Assembly: GCA_036897485.1 (NCBI GenBank)
Contig: JAYMTF010000528.1
Coordinates: forward strand, 1-34,342
Source of the DNA: Pelargonium nanum
Lineage: Eukaryota > Streptophyta > Magnoliopsida > Geraniales > Geraniaceae
Reading direction: 5' to 3'
DNA: 34,342 nt
Shown: positions 25,101-34,342 of the stretch, in pieces
Numbering within the stretch: the first letter of the stretch is position 1
Layout of the letters: each line of letters starts with the position of its first letter
Notes under the pieces: generated by a model
Databases searched by the model: none
The model's input: the letters and a program-made list of their open reading frames with translations, nothing else
Told to the model about the DNA's origin: nothing
Made by a program: the position numbers and the translations under genes

Positions 25101-26666
25101 CATCGATCCAAGTGGTGAACGAGTTCAGTCTGTCACAGATCTGGATTCTTTCGGGATCTTTCGACGGCTCAGATCTTAACAGCATAGAAGCTGGATGGCA
25201 GGTACCTTCACCCAATTCCCTCCTCACCCGCTCACTGACATCCCCATTTATTTTTCTATACTATTTAATGCTCACACTCATTATTACTTTATTTAAGCTT
25301 CCAAGTAATGTAATGTAATTTATTTTATTAATTTGTGGTAAAATAAAATAATTCTGAAGTTTTGATTATTCTTACTAGTCAGGTCAGTCCGGAGCTCTAT
25401 GGTGACAGCAGACCCAGATTGTTCACCTATTGGACGGTTAGGATTCTCTCTCTCAACTCTATACACATATCTTCCATAGTTCCATAGGATTGACACTTTT
25501 TTGGGTCTAGTATATAATTAGGGTTTAGTCTTGTTTTATCATTTGTTAATATATATATATATATATATATATTTATTTAACGTGTCATAAAATGGCACAT
25601 CGTCATTTTTGTACACGTCAACAATGTGATCCACATGGGGTTGTCATATCGGCTTCCAGTCTCCAACAATGAAACGTTACGTTTCATTTATTTTTCAATC
25701 AGATAACTAAAAACGGCGTCGTTTTAACTTTGCATGATTGAAAAGTAAATTAAACACGATGTCAATTGCTAGTACAACTGTTGAAGTAAAATTTAGGGGG
25801 AAAGGAAAACAAATATGGTTAAATATATAGTTGATTTATAGTTGTTTTGTTGTGTGTGTGGACAGAGTGATTCATATCAGGCAACAGGTTGCTACAATCT
25901 GCTATGTTCAGGGTTTGTGCAAACCAATAGCAGGATTGCTATAGGAGCTGCTATTTCTCCTATTTCTAAATTTTCTGCTGATCAATTTGACATCACCATT
26001 CTCATTTGGAAGGTACTTCTACTTTCTTCTTCTTCTTAAAACTTCAAGTTCAAATAGAGTTCCGCCGTTAAAGAGTCAACATTATTAGTAGAGTTTTACT
26101 TGCACGTAACTTTTTCACTTTATGTCTATTCGATGTGAAAGATTATTTTACTCACTTCAATAAATCGAGAGTAAAAGTATTTATTTTTAGACGGAATGAG
26201 TAATATTGTTAGTCTCAACATTTTTTGTAAAGATTTAAGTTTAGCTTATGAGTTGACATTTTCTTGTTATTTATGTATATATTTGTAGGACCCTAAATTG
26301 GGGAATTGGTGGATGAGTTTCGGAGATAACACACTAGTGGGGTACTGGCCAGCCGAGCTATTCACCCACCTCGCGGACCATGCCACCATGGTCGAATGGG
26401 GCGGCGAGGTGGTGAACACCCGTGCAAATGGTGAGCACACGGCGACTCAAATGGGCTCCGGCCACTTTGCAGAAGATGGGTTTGGAAAAGCAAGTTACTT
26501 CCGAAACCTCGAGATCGTAGACTCAGACAACAGCCTTACCGCAGCGCAAAGCATCTCAACCCTAGCCGAGAACACCAATTGTTACAACATCAAGAGCTCC
26601 TATAACAATCAATGGGGCACATATTTTTACTATGGTGGACCTGGAAACAATCCACAGTGCACATGA
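22181..26666 (+). CDS. Neprosin-family (DUF239) secreted protein, putative prolyl endopeptidase-like
   Basis: Seven exons (22181-22396, 22672-22758, 23187-23474, 25028-25201, 25383-25436, 25866-26012, 26289-26666) join in phase 0 to 1344 nt, 447 residues plus stop. A hydrophobic segment at about residues 21-38 looks like a signal peptide; the Met at residue 16 is an alternative start. Residues about 60-190 match the neprosin activation-peptide domain ([10 protein letters not shown], then [18 protein letters not shown]). Residues about 210-446 match the neprosin domain ([35 protein letters not shown], then [17 protein letters not shown] and FYYGGPG). Nepenthes neprosin is a two-glutamate protease; candidate conserved Glu here are E229, E358 and E362, but I could not align the catalytic pair. 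Most plant paralogues have no assigned substrate. A basic KKRRR run (172-176) lies in the linker between the two domains. Confidence 0.95.
24441..24620 (-). mobile_element. 5'-truncated LINE 3' end, antisense in intron 3 of the neprosin-family gene
   Basis: On the minus strand, a frame reads [18 protein letters not shown], resembling the RNase H-like C-terminal segment of plant LINEs (RSANQVAHALA-type). It is followed by a TTAATAAAAGTTTG segment and ends in a poly-A run (T-tract at 24441-24450 on the + strand). This order is typical of a 5'-truncated non-LTR retrotransposon. A target-site duplication is not certain, because the flanks are both T-rich. Confidence 0.55.
25549..25572. repeat. 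(AT)n microsatellite in intron
   Basis: About 12 AT units lie in the intron between the fifth and sixth exons of the neprosin-family gene. Confidence 0.9.
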
Positions 26667-27429
26667 TGATTAACTCAAGTTTCAATTTTAAGTTTCCACA
26701 AAATTTATTGACATATAAATCAAGGGGTGTCCAAATTAGAGAAATCCTAATTTTCTTGGTAATTAGTATCAAATTCTTTAATTGTGTAAGTATAGAATAT
26801 TATGCTATTAATTTCCATCATTGTTTTTTCTGCTCAACATGAGTCCATATGGAATTGTGTATTGAATTAAATGAGACACAGAAAATAAGAAGGGTGTGCA
26901 AAAATAGGCATGGGAAAAAACCCACAATTTGGATTGGCACTTTTATGTTTTAAAACAAATAAGACTTTATTTAGCAAAATTTGTGTTGGTTCAGTTGAAT
27001 TGATTTCTAGGGAAGAAGTGTAAAGTTTTTAAAGTTCTGACCAATGTGTATATAGTTTTAATTTTATCCAATGCAAGGTGTGCAATATATAGAGATAGCA
27101 CATTAAATATATAGAAGAAGAAGAAGATAGAGAAGAAGATTGTATTGGGGAAGTGAAGAAGGTGAGGAAAAAGAGGTAGATGAGTGAAGAGAAGCATCAT
27201 ATTCAATGCCATTCAATGTGGAAGTTGGAAGATGAGCCTTTTTTCAAATCTTGCTTCTTTATTTATTACCTCCATATTTGTTGTTCTCATCCTTCAACAA
27301 CACAACTTCTTATAAGGGTATCTTTAGTACTAATATATAAATATTTTTAAATATATACTTTTTATAAATATTTTAAGGATGCTAAAGGAAAAGAGAGTAT
27401 GTCATGATATAGTTTAAGATTTCTTCAAT

Positions 27430-27870
27430 TCTCGACGTCGTTTGTGTAGAAACACGTTGTTGTCAACATATTTCATGCATCTAAACATGCGATCCACTTG
27501 AAGATTTTTACACAAGAAGATCACACGTTGAGTGAAGACTCGTGCGTTGCACGTGAATTCACCTTCGGTGTGAGAATAATTGAATCCGACCTATCAGAAA
27601 ATGTAATTCACAAGTATGTGAATGTGTGTGAGATTGATTTGTACCCCAACTCCTAAGGGATATTTATAGTAGTGTCTCACTAATACTAATTGGTGTTGGT
27701 CGGATTGTTATATGTATCAATTTAGGTCAAACTGGTCCAATCAAATAAGTTGGGCACTATGCCAATTAATGTAAAATTGGGTTACTTAAATGAGTCCAAA
27801 TATTTATGTACCATCAACTTAACATCTATTACAATGGATGTTAATATATTTTATTTATTTTTTTATAATT
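27430..27870 (-). repeat. Possible solo-LTR or promoter-bearing repeat
   Basis: On the minus strand, a TATA box (CTATAAATATCCC, + strand 27657-27669) is followed about 30 bases on by an A/C-rich start-like region. The composition is less AT-rich than its surroundings. This layout is usual for plant LTRs, but I could not find TG...CA ends with a 5-bp target duplication, so the element type is a guess. Confidence 0.25.
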
Positions 27871-28406
27871 GTGATGTCTAGTATTGGATGCAAAGCTTGT
27901 GAAAAATCAAAGAATAAACAAATATTACAACAAATATTGTGGATTCACATAATCCGTATGGACCGATGGAAGTGATGATCCACAAATTCTTGCGATGAGC
28001 AGATGGGAGCCCGTTATGTGGCTTTTATTCTGTAAAGTCTTGAATTTTTCGGTCTTCGGATAATTCATATTCTAAATTTTCCGGTTGCCGAAAAAAGTTA
28101 ATTGCCATGTAATCGAGTTAACATGAGTACTCAAAATAGAAGTGTGGGTAGTTGTTCTTTCGTTTTACCGTTATGTGGCTGTGGTGTTTCTATAATGGGC
28201 TCCCATGTTGGGCCCAAGTTTGCATTCCTACAAAAAAAAAGCTGTAATTTCATGTCCACACATTTGACAAAGCTTTCAACCAAATTCCATTCTTATCACT
28301 TGTGTGTTTTATTCCAATTTTAATTCTTTTTTGTGCATGCCAAATGGTTAACATAGATATGTGGTGTTGGGGATAAGGTCACAATGATTCCATGCCACAC
28401 TCCTCA

Positions 28407-28480
28407 GTCAAACATTCTTCTTGCCAGTTGACCTTTGACAGCTGTCACATGTCACTACTTGGTCAACGACATTTGGTCAA
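28407..28480. promoter_or_regulatory. Cluster of five W-box cores
   Basis: TTGAC or its complement occurs at 28407-28411, 28428-28432, 28435-28439, 28462-28466 and 28476-28480. Three of them extend to TTGACC or GGTCAA. WRKY transcription factors bind this core. The cluster lies about 0.9-1.0 kb upstream of the cupin start codon. Confidence 0.4.
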
Positions 28481-29230
28481 CTACTGGACCAGTTTTGCAC
28501 CAAACACTTTAGTGTTGATGCCATATCATAATCATATGCCAAATTGCATTGCATTGCATGCACACCATACAGGACTATATACCTTTCCATTTATATGCAG
28601 CCAAAACATTACCTCATCACTACTCTTATCTATCACTGTTATCATTTCATAATAATTATATTTATATATATATATATTATACTTTTGGTCCAAAATGGAT
28701 GTCTACTTTAGCTGAGTTACACAATAGAAATAATATTTTTCTTTAATGAAAAGATGCGTGTCTAAACTCTCGTATTAGTAAAATATAAAATGAAGTGATT
28801 GTGTGTAATGATTGATTATCATTGATTATAACTTTGTATTAGAGCATATTTTGATTTAACGTTGTCTGAAAGTGACCCGTTTATATTGTCTTTGTTATGT
28901 GGGCAACATACAGTGACCCACATGCGGTGTGGAAGAAAAATACTTACACGTTTATGTTGTGGTATCCGACTTGTAGCTACCCACGCGTGGAAGAAAAATT
29001 CATAAATGTACATAAGGAGAGTGACAACTTTAAAGATCTCTGATTGTGCACATGTCGAGCCCACTAATAAAAGAAAAAACGTAAAACTCGCACGTGAGTA
29101 CATATTGATCGGTGGTGACAAAAATCTCACATTATTTAAATATAAGGTAAAGTGACTACGTGGTAAACAAAATACAACTACAACACATTAAAAATAAGAG
29201 ATATTAGACTCATATTCTTTATTCTATATT

Positions 29231-29238
29231 TATATAAA
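29231..29238 (+). promoter_or_regulatory. TATA box of the cupin gene
   Basis: A TATATAAA lies 159 bases upstream of the cupin ATG. Transcription would start near 29265, giving a 5' UTR of about 130 nt rich in C and T. Confidence 0.6.
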
Positions 29239-29396
29239 CACATCTTCCCTAGCTTTCCATCCATATATTCCTCTCAAGCTAATAGAGCATTGTTCATTAC
29301 ACATAAAACCAACACAAAGAGCAACCCAACCACCCCCTAACTCTCTTCTACCTTCACCATCTCTTTCTTTAGTAACTCCATCTTCTTTGAGTTTCC

Positions 29397-29849
29397 ATGG
29401 CATCATCTTCAACAACAACAACAACATCAAACCCTAGTTCATCTTCAACCTTAAAAATCACAGTCGAAAGCAACCCTCCGGACTCTCGATTATCCGAATT
29501 GGGCATCAAGTCATGGCCCAAGTGAGTATCGCACACAAATACTGATAGAGTATATAGTACATAATATCGTTCTCGTTTTCTTTTCTTTTGCTCGCACTTC
29601 ATAATTATTATTTTGTTTGCATAAAATAGATGGGGTTGTCCGCCGGGGAAGTATACGCTCAAATTCGACGCTAAAGAAACGTGTTATTTGGTGAGAGGAA
29701 AGGTGAAGGTGTACCGGAAAGGCTCGCCGGAGTTTGTGGAGTTCGGCGCCGGAGATCTGGTGACCATACCGGAGGGACTGAGTTGCACTTGGGATGTTTC
29801 TGTTGCCATTGACAAGTACTACAATTTTGAGTCTTCATCAATATCATGA
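29397..29849 (+). CDS. Small cupin_3 (DUF861) RmlC-like protein
   Basis: Two exons (29397-29521 and 29630-29849) give 345 nt, 114 residues plus stop. The ATG sits in a good plant context (TTTCCATGGCA), and the intron has a GTGAGT donor and a TAG acceptor. After a low-complexity Ser/Thr leader (residues 2-18, ACA and TCA codon repeats) comes the conserved core: VESNPPDSRLSELGIKSWPK (23-42), WGCPPGKYTLKFDAKETCYL (43-62) and EFGAGDLVTIPEGLSCTWDV (79-98). This is the RmlC-like jelly-roll fold common in plants as small single-domain proteins. The usual cupin metal-binding HxH pair is not present; ETC (58-60) stands at the equivalent place. No enzymatic role is established for these proteins. Length is normal for the family and the gene looks intact. 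Confidence 0.93.
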
Positions 29850-32069
29850 TCATCTTTATGATTAATTTCTAAGACATTACTAAATAATTTTAGCTTTAAT
29901 TGATTTGTTTTTGGGATATTAATTTATGCTTATTAGGTTTTGGTTGTTGGGTTGTTGTTTCTTTGTAAACATATGGTGGTTGCTAAGTTGTAAAGCTTGG
30001 AATGCTACTATTTTTAGCATATAAATTGTAGGCTTCTTTTAAATTTTTAATTAGTCATTGCCAAAGTTGACTAAAAGTGGATCAAGTCACAATTGCTTTT
30101 TGATAAGAAAATGTGGAGTTCGAGATCTTATATGTATGTACAATAAAATGATTAGTTTTAGGAATCATACTCGAGACACACATGAGAAACCTTAAAAAAA
30201 AAATTGTTTGTCAAAAGTAATGTAAGTAGTAGGTAGGTTAGTTTTAGAGTCTTGACTAGAGTGAACATTTTTGTGAAGACAAATTACTATTCTTTCTGTT
30301 TCAAAATGATTAGTTTTTGTGTTTATATATTTTTACTATAATTATTTCTCGAATGAGGATGGAAATATTCGATCCCCGAATGGAGCGGGAATGGGGATGA
30401 AAAAAATCTCCAAATGAATATGGGTATGAGGATGGTATTTTAAAATATGCTCCTAACCTGCTCTGTTGGCATTATTGAGTATAATAAACCATATTCAGTT
30501 GACCACATATGGAGAAACAACATCTAACATTTCACAAGTTAGTATAAGAAAATAGAATCAATCAACGGTAAATCAAATATATATACCCAATATGCATTAA
30601 TTTATAAGGACAAAAAAGCGATTCACTTGTCATCTCTCATCGATCCTTAAAAGATGTCAAATTCCCACATGAGACCTTTAAGACCTCGAAGAATCAACTT
30701 TATTTTATGCATTTTACTAAACAACCTATTGTACTCTTTCGTTATATTCTGCTTATGTACCACCTACTTTGAAAGCAAAACAATCACTAAGTATTCTGTA
30801 TTATGATTATATATATGTGACAAATTACAAATTATCTATATGATTTAGCTTTTGCATATAATTTTATTTTTCAATGACTGGTCAGCTTAGAAGAATTTTT
30901 TTGTCAAAAGATTTTGATAAAATCACAGAAGAAAGTTGTTTGTCTGAAAAGAGGGCTCCTTTATTGTTGCTTTCTAGCTAACCAAGCACATGAAATGCAC
31001 CTTAAGCATCTTTATAAGCTTTTTGACATGCCTCAATCAATAAGCAACACACATTTATATTTATAAGCTACTCAATATTTCTTTCTTCTACCTTTTTGCT
31101 TGTTGTTATCCAAACCCTAATCTCAAAAAAGGAAAAGCAACTTAACTGCACAATGTGCAGCAAAAAACATTATAATAAATGTGAAAAATATTTTAGACAA
31201 CTAAGAAAATATTAGAAACATATGAACAAAGTATTAATATGGCATCATTTGAAGAAAAAAAAAGTATTAACATGGCATAGTTGACAACGCAAATTAAGAT
31301 TGTAGTAGAAAGATCTTTCAGGTTCGGTCTTTGTAAGGGGGTGAAGAGCATTAGTTATATGACTGAGCTCGCTCTACCTTTAGTTTTAGATGAATGTAAC
31401 CGTATTCCGAACTCGTACGTTATTTGACATTCTTGAGACCCTTGAATATTATGATGTTTTCAGATAAAAAATGCAATGGATGGTCCATATTGAAAGATAT
31501 ATGTAGAGAGAAAATGAATTAAAATTTTAATAGTGAGGTGGTTGATGGATAATGTTAGAGAGAGGAATATACCTTGACTGAAGTTTACAGAAGTGTGAAG
31601 TTCTTATCATGTTTTTGTCATTTTATGTCTTCTTTGGTACTCTTTTCCTTGTCCTTTTGACTCCTTTCTTGTTTCATCATTTCATGCATGCTTTGCTGGA
31701 TTCACACTATATATATGCTTTATCCATCTTCAAGTTTTTATTTATTTATAAATATAACACATTTTATAATAAAACCATGTGAATTTTACTCACTTTACCC
31801 ACAGAATGCAAGTACAGTGGTTATGTGCATTGTGCAATGATTTTCACATTTGGTCCAACTTTTTTTATATAGTTAAAGTTCTAGACTAGAAACTCAACAT
31901 TAAGCTCTTTATAATATTCAACAGTTGTGTGAGTCTTGTATAACATTTAAGTCTTGATCCAAATTCTTTTAGACAAACACCATTTGACACCATGAAATAA
32001 TTAAGTTTTCACATCATAAAAGAGAGCATGTATACCATTAAATGAAACTTAGGACATGTGTCCTGGGGT
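29850..32069. other. Gene-free AT-rich region downstream of the cupin gene
   Basis: I see no coding signal. The first few hundred bases should include the cupin 3' UTR (an AATAAA occurs at about 30142). A purine-rich stretch with GCGGGAATGGGGATG (about 30388) and GGGTATGAGGATGG (about 30421) looks like debris of a dispersed plant repeat of unknown class. Confidence 0.5.
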
Positions 32070-32078
32070 TTTTGTCTA
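32070..32078. repeat. Left 9-bp target-site duplication of the Mutator-like element
   Basis: TTTTGTCTA directly abuts the left inverted repeat. The same nine bases directly follow the right one at 33124-33132. Confidence 0.85.
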
Positions 32079-33123
32079 GGGTTAAAGTTACCATTGACCC
32101 TCCAACTATACACTCTTATCACCGTTGATCCTCCTACTATTTTTTAAATCATCATTAGTACTCCAACTACACATTCTCTTTACCGGTTCACAAAAACTCG
32201 ATTTGTAAAAATAAATAACGGAAAAGATAACTTCCGTTAGTCACATGAGCGGCACATGTCAATGTTTGACTCTAGTATTTTCAGAAGGCTAAGCAAGATG
32301 AACCAGTTACTTGATGCTTCGTGAGTTTGAATCTGACACTGTTTTGGGATTTCTAAATCAACCAAAATATCATTTTTAGTTCTTTCAGCATTATTTTACA
32401 AATTAGGTTTTGCATTTGTTTGCATAACATTCAAATTGGAAACCCTAGATCATTGTGGTATAAAATCCCCATTGGAAAAAAATATGGATTTGATTCTTGT
32501 TCACTAATATCAAGAATTAACAGTTGGCAAATATCAAAGTCAATCACATTTATGGGTCTGTTGATAGGAAAGAAAATATTGGTACTTAATGATTGATAGC
32601 TTATTTTCTTGTGATGCCTTGTATAAATGTTCTTCACCTTTCTTCGTCCTGACTCTTGAGCAATGCTCCAACCATGGCCAACCACAGTTACTCTCTATAA
32701 GATCATGGTATGGACTCTCATTGTCACTGGATTTGTTAAGTATTCATTAAGAACCCTCGAGGCTGATGATCAGGATGGAACCGTTCCATCAGAAGGAACT
32801 AATCCCATGGTGGTTTTGGATCTGTAGAGAAAATAAAAATGAAAATAGCAAATAAGGATGATGGTAAGAATATAAGCGATGAAAAGTATAAAGGTTAAAC
32901 TAGTAAAACCATATAATAAATAAAATCTAGAGTCAAATATTGACATGTGTCACTCATGTGACTAACGGAAGTTATGTTTTCCGTTATTTATTTTCACAAA
33001 TTGAGTTTTTGTGAACCGGTAAAGAGAATGTGTAGTTGGAGTACTAATGGTGATTTAAAAAATAGTAGGAGGATCAACGGTGATATGAGTGTATAGTTGG
33101 AGGGTCAATGGTAACTTTAACCC
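32079..33123. mobile_element. Non-autonomous Mutator-like element (MULE), 1045 bp
   Basis: The terminal inverted repeats are 32079-32275 and 32927-33123, each 197 bp. I count about eight mismatches, roughly 96% identity. Both ends start GGGTTAAAGTTACCATTGAC. An exact 9-bp duplication, TTTTGTCTA, flanks the element. Long inverted repeats plus a 9-bp duplication are the hallmark of the Mutator superfamily. The 651-bp interior does not encode a MURA transposase, so mobility would need an enzyme supplied from elsewhere. Similarity between the arms argues for fairly recent insertion or arm homogenisation. Confidence 0.88.
32705..32827 (+). other. 40-codon ORF inside the MULE, possible captured gene fragment
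   Basis: An ATG at 32705 opens a frame reading MVWTLIVTGFVKYSLRTLEA, then a polar tail ending MVVLDL before the TAG at 32825-32827. The first half is hydrophobic and looks like the end of a membrane segment. The part WTLIVTGFVKY faintly recalls plant DUF4220 proteins, but this is too weak to call. Short ORFs of this size also arise by chance. Confidence 0.25.
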
Positions 33124-33132
33124 TTTTGTCTA
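33124..33132. repeat. Right 9-bp target-site duplication of the Mutator-like element
   Basis: TTTTGTCTA directly follows the right inverted repeat and is identical to 32070-32078. Confidence 0.85.
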
Positions 33133-34272
33133 AGTATAGAATTGAAGTCGACCATGGAAAATGGGTGCTATATCATCAAATAATTTGAAGCTACATAGTT
33201 ATGAGGGTTGGAGTGTAGCGCGTGGAGTGAGAACAAAAAACAAGTGAAAAAGGTTGTTGTAGTTGTTCAAAATCACTTTAAAAGTCCCAAACTGAAAAGA
33301 ACGCGAAAGGAATTTGGAGTTGAAAATAACTGATCTTTAAGAGTATCGGTCCTATCTATGGTCGTGAAAATGACCCGCACGGCTGATATCAACATGTTTC
33401 ATTCCTGTTGGCATCATAACCACAAGCATGGTAAACTAACCTTTACCATGGCTAGGTCCCATTATTTTCAACATCTTTGCGAGCATGAGTCATGTAAATT
33501 GACCCATCCCACGAACTTGGGTCATCCTCTGTTCTTCTCATGTTTTGTTGATTTAGTTTAATCGGATTTCAACCATGAGTATAATTTTTTATTGTGGACT
33601 TCATCATGAGCACTTTAAGACTCATAATTAGTTTGATTTTGTTTTATTGAGCTTAACTTGACATGATTTGAGTTCTAGGCTTGGTCAAGGTCAAACCTAT
33701 TGGATGACATATGTACTAGCTTCTTAGTGGCTGAAATACTTATGAAATTATGTACACCACAAGGAGTCCTCAGTCCAAGTGGTTTTTATTTATCTATGTT
33801 GCGTAAAAGTATTTTTCTTGATGATGCAGTTAATTTCCTTTACAATTTGATAGGACTTAAGAGAAACAAACAAATGCTTGACCGAGAGGACTTGCATAAG
33901 GTTCATTAAGAGAGACGAATAAGGTTATTGTAAAAATTGAACGATGGTTGTAATAAGAACTATGTGGATGTTCATTGAAAATATTAAAGGGGGTGCATTG
34001 TAAATGTCTTGCGGAGGTTCATTGGAAAATAATTGAGGAAAATTCATTGTAAGTAACTTGCGGGACTTTTGAGGCACCATTGACAAAAACAAAAAATGTC
34101 GAAAGATTTTTTCTGCATTTTATGAAAGTCGTTGAAGGAAAGTTCATGTAAAGACTTTTAACCACACTTGTTGCAGAGAATTCGAGAATAGTTGTTAAAA
34201 ATTTTGTACTTCATGTCTTGAATGTGATACTGCCTCCCTTTGAGTGATCAACGTTAGAATGATTTATTATTA
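33133..34272. other. Gene-free region with a diverged tandem repeat
   Basis: No recognised gene. An open frame at 33700-33909 matches nothing I know. Two diverged copies of a unit of about 48 bp lie at 33970-34015 and 34018-34065, sharing GTTCATTG, CATTGTAA and CTTGCGG in the same order. Confidence 0.45.
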
Positions 34273-34342
34273 TTTTTTTTTTGAAACGAAAATCATAGTT
34301 TATTAATCAATACTCAAAGGTTTAGACACATCCAGGAAACCT
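34273..34342 (-). mobile_element. Probable LINE 3' end, running off the window
   Basis: On the minus strand the sequence reads TTGATTAATAAACTATGATT, then TTCGTTTC, then a poly-A run (T-tract at 34273-34282). This resembles the 3' end of plant LINEs: a frame ending near an ATTAATAAA word, then a short tail. The rest lies beyond the window, so this is tentative. Confidence 0.4.

Larger units (their letters stand above)
26667..29220. other. Spacer between the neprosin-family and cupin genes
   Basis: I found no gene here. The first few hundred bases are probably the 3' UTR of the neprosin-family gene. About 27430-27870 looks like a promoter-bearing repeat on the minus strand. A 13-bp direct repeat, CCGTTATGTGGCT, occurs at 28011-28023 and 28168-28180, next to a 10-bp inverted pair (28003-28012 and 28197-28206). 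W-box cores cluster at 28407-28480. Short repeats of TGGAAGAAAAAT at 28930 and 28988 are within the distal cupin promoter. Confidence 0.55.

Noticed and set aside
29230-29853. Minus-strand frames over the cupin gene
   Set aside because: They are antisense to the well-supported cupin exons and match nothing.
32431-32685. 84-codon minus-strand frame inside the MULE as a transposase remnant
   Set aside because: No MURA or zinc-finger features; probably chance.
33700-33909. 69-codon + strand frame near the right edge
   Set aside because: Looks superficially protein-like but I recognise no family, and there is no start context or splice support.
17339-34342. tRNA, rRNA or other structured RNA genes
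   Set aside because: No cloverleaf, rRNA core or snRNA motif was seen by eye; a covariance-model scan would be needed to exclude divergent ones.

Overview
This is nuclear genomic DNA from a flowering plant, most likely a core eudicot and probably a rosid. The genes are split by many AT-rich GT-AG introns, the proteins match plant-specific families, and the spaces between genes hold degraded plant transposons. I cannot name the species from sequence alone.

Layout. (1) Positions 1-17338, + strand: the 3' part of a GCN1/ILITYHIA (ILA) gene. It is a giant HEAT-repeat protein that activates the eIF2-alpha kinase GCN2. I could place 41 exons (1995-17338) that join without a frameshift into 5220 nt, giving 1739 C-terminal residues and a stop. 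The first 1994 bases look like the tail of a long intron, so the N-terminal part of the gene lies upstream of the window. (2) 17339-22180: a gene-free AT-rich spacer with simple repeats, foldback sequences and MITE-like remnants. (3) 22181-26666, + strand: a seven-exon gene for a secreted neprosin-family (DUF239) protein of 447 residues. Its 1.55-kb third intron carries an antisense LINE 3' fragment. (4) 26667-29396: a spacer with a possible LTR-derived stretch and a cluster of W-box cores. (5) 29397-29849, + strand: a two-exon gene for a small cupin_3 (DUF861) protein of 114 residues, with a clear TATA box. (6) 29850-34342: a gene-poor region. It contains a well-preserved Mutator-like element (32079-33123) with 197-bp terminal inverted repeats and an exact 9-bp target-site duplication, and it ends in what looks like the 3' end of an antisense LINE.

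The three genes are independent loci on the same strand: translation stress signalling, a secreted putative protease, and a small cupin. Nothing suggests they act together. I found no novel multi-gene system. The most informative non-genic object is the Mutator-like element; other points are the recent 107-bp intronic duplication and the foldbacks downstream of ILA.
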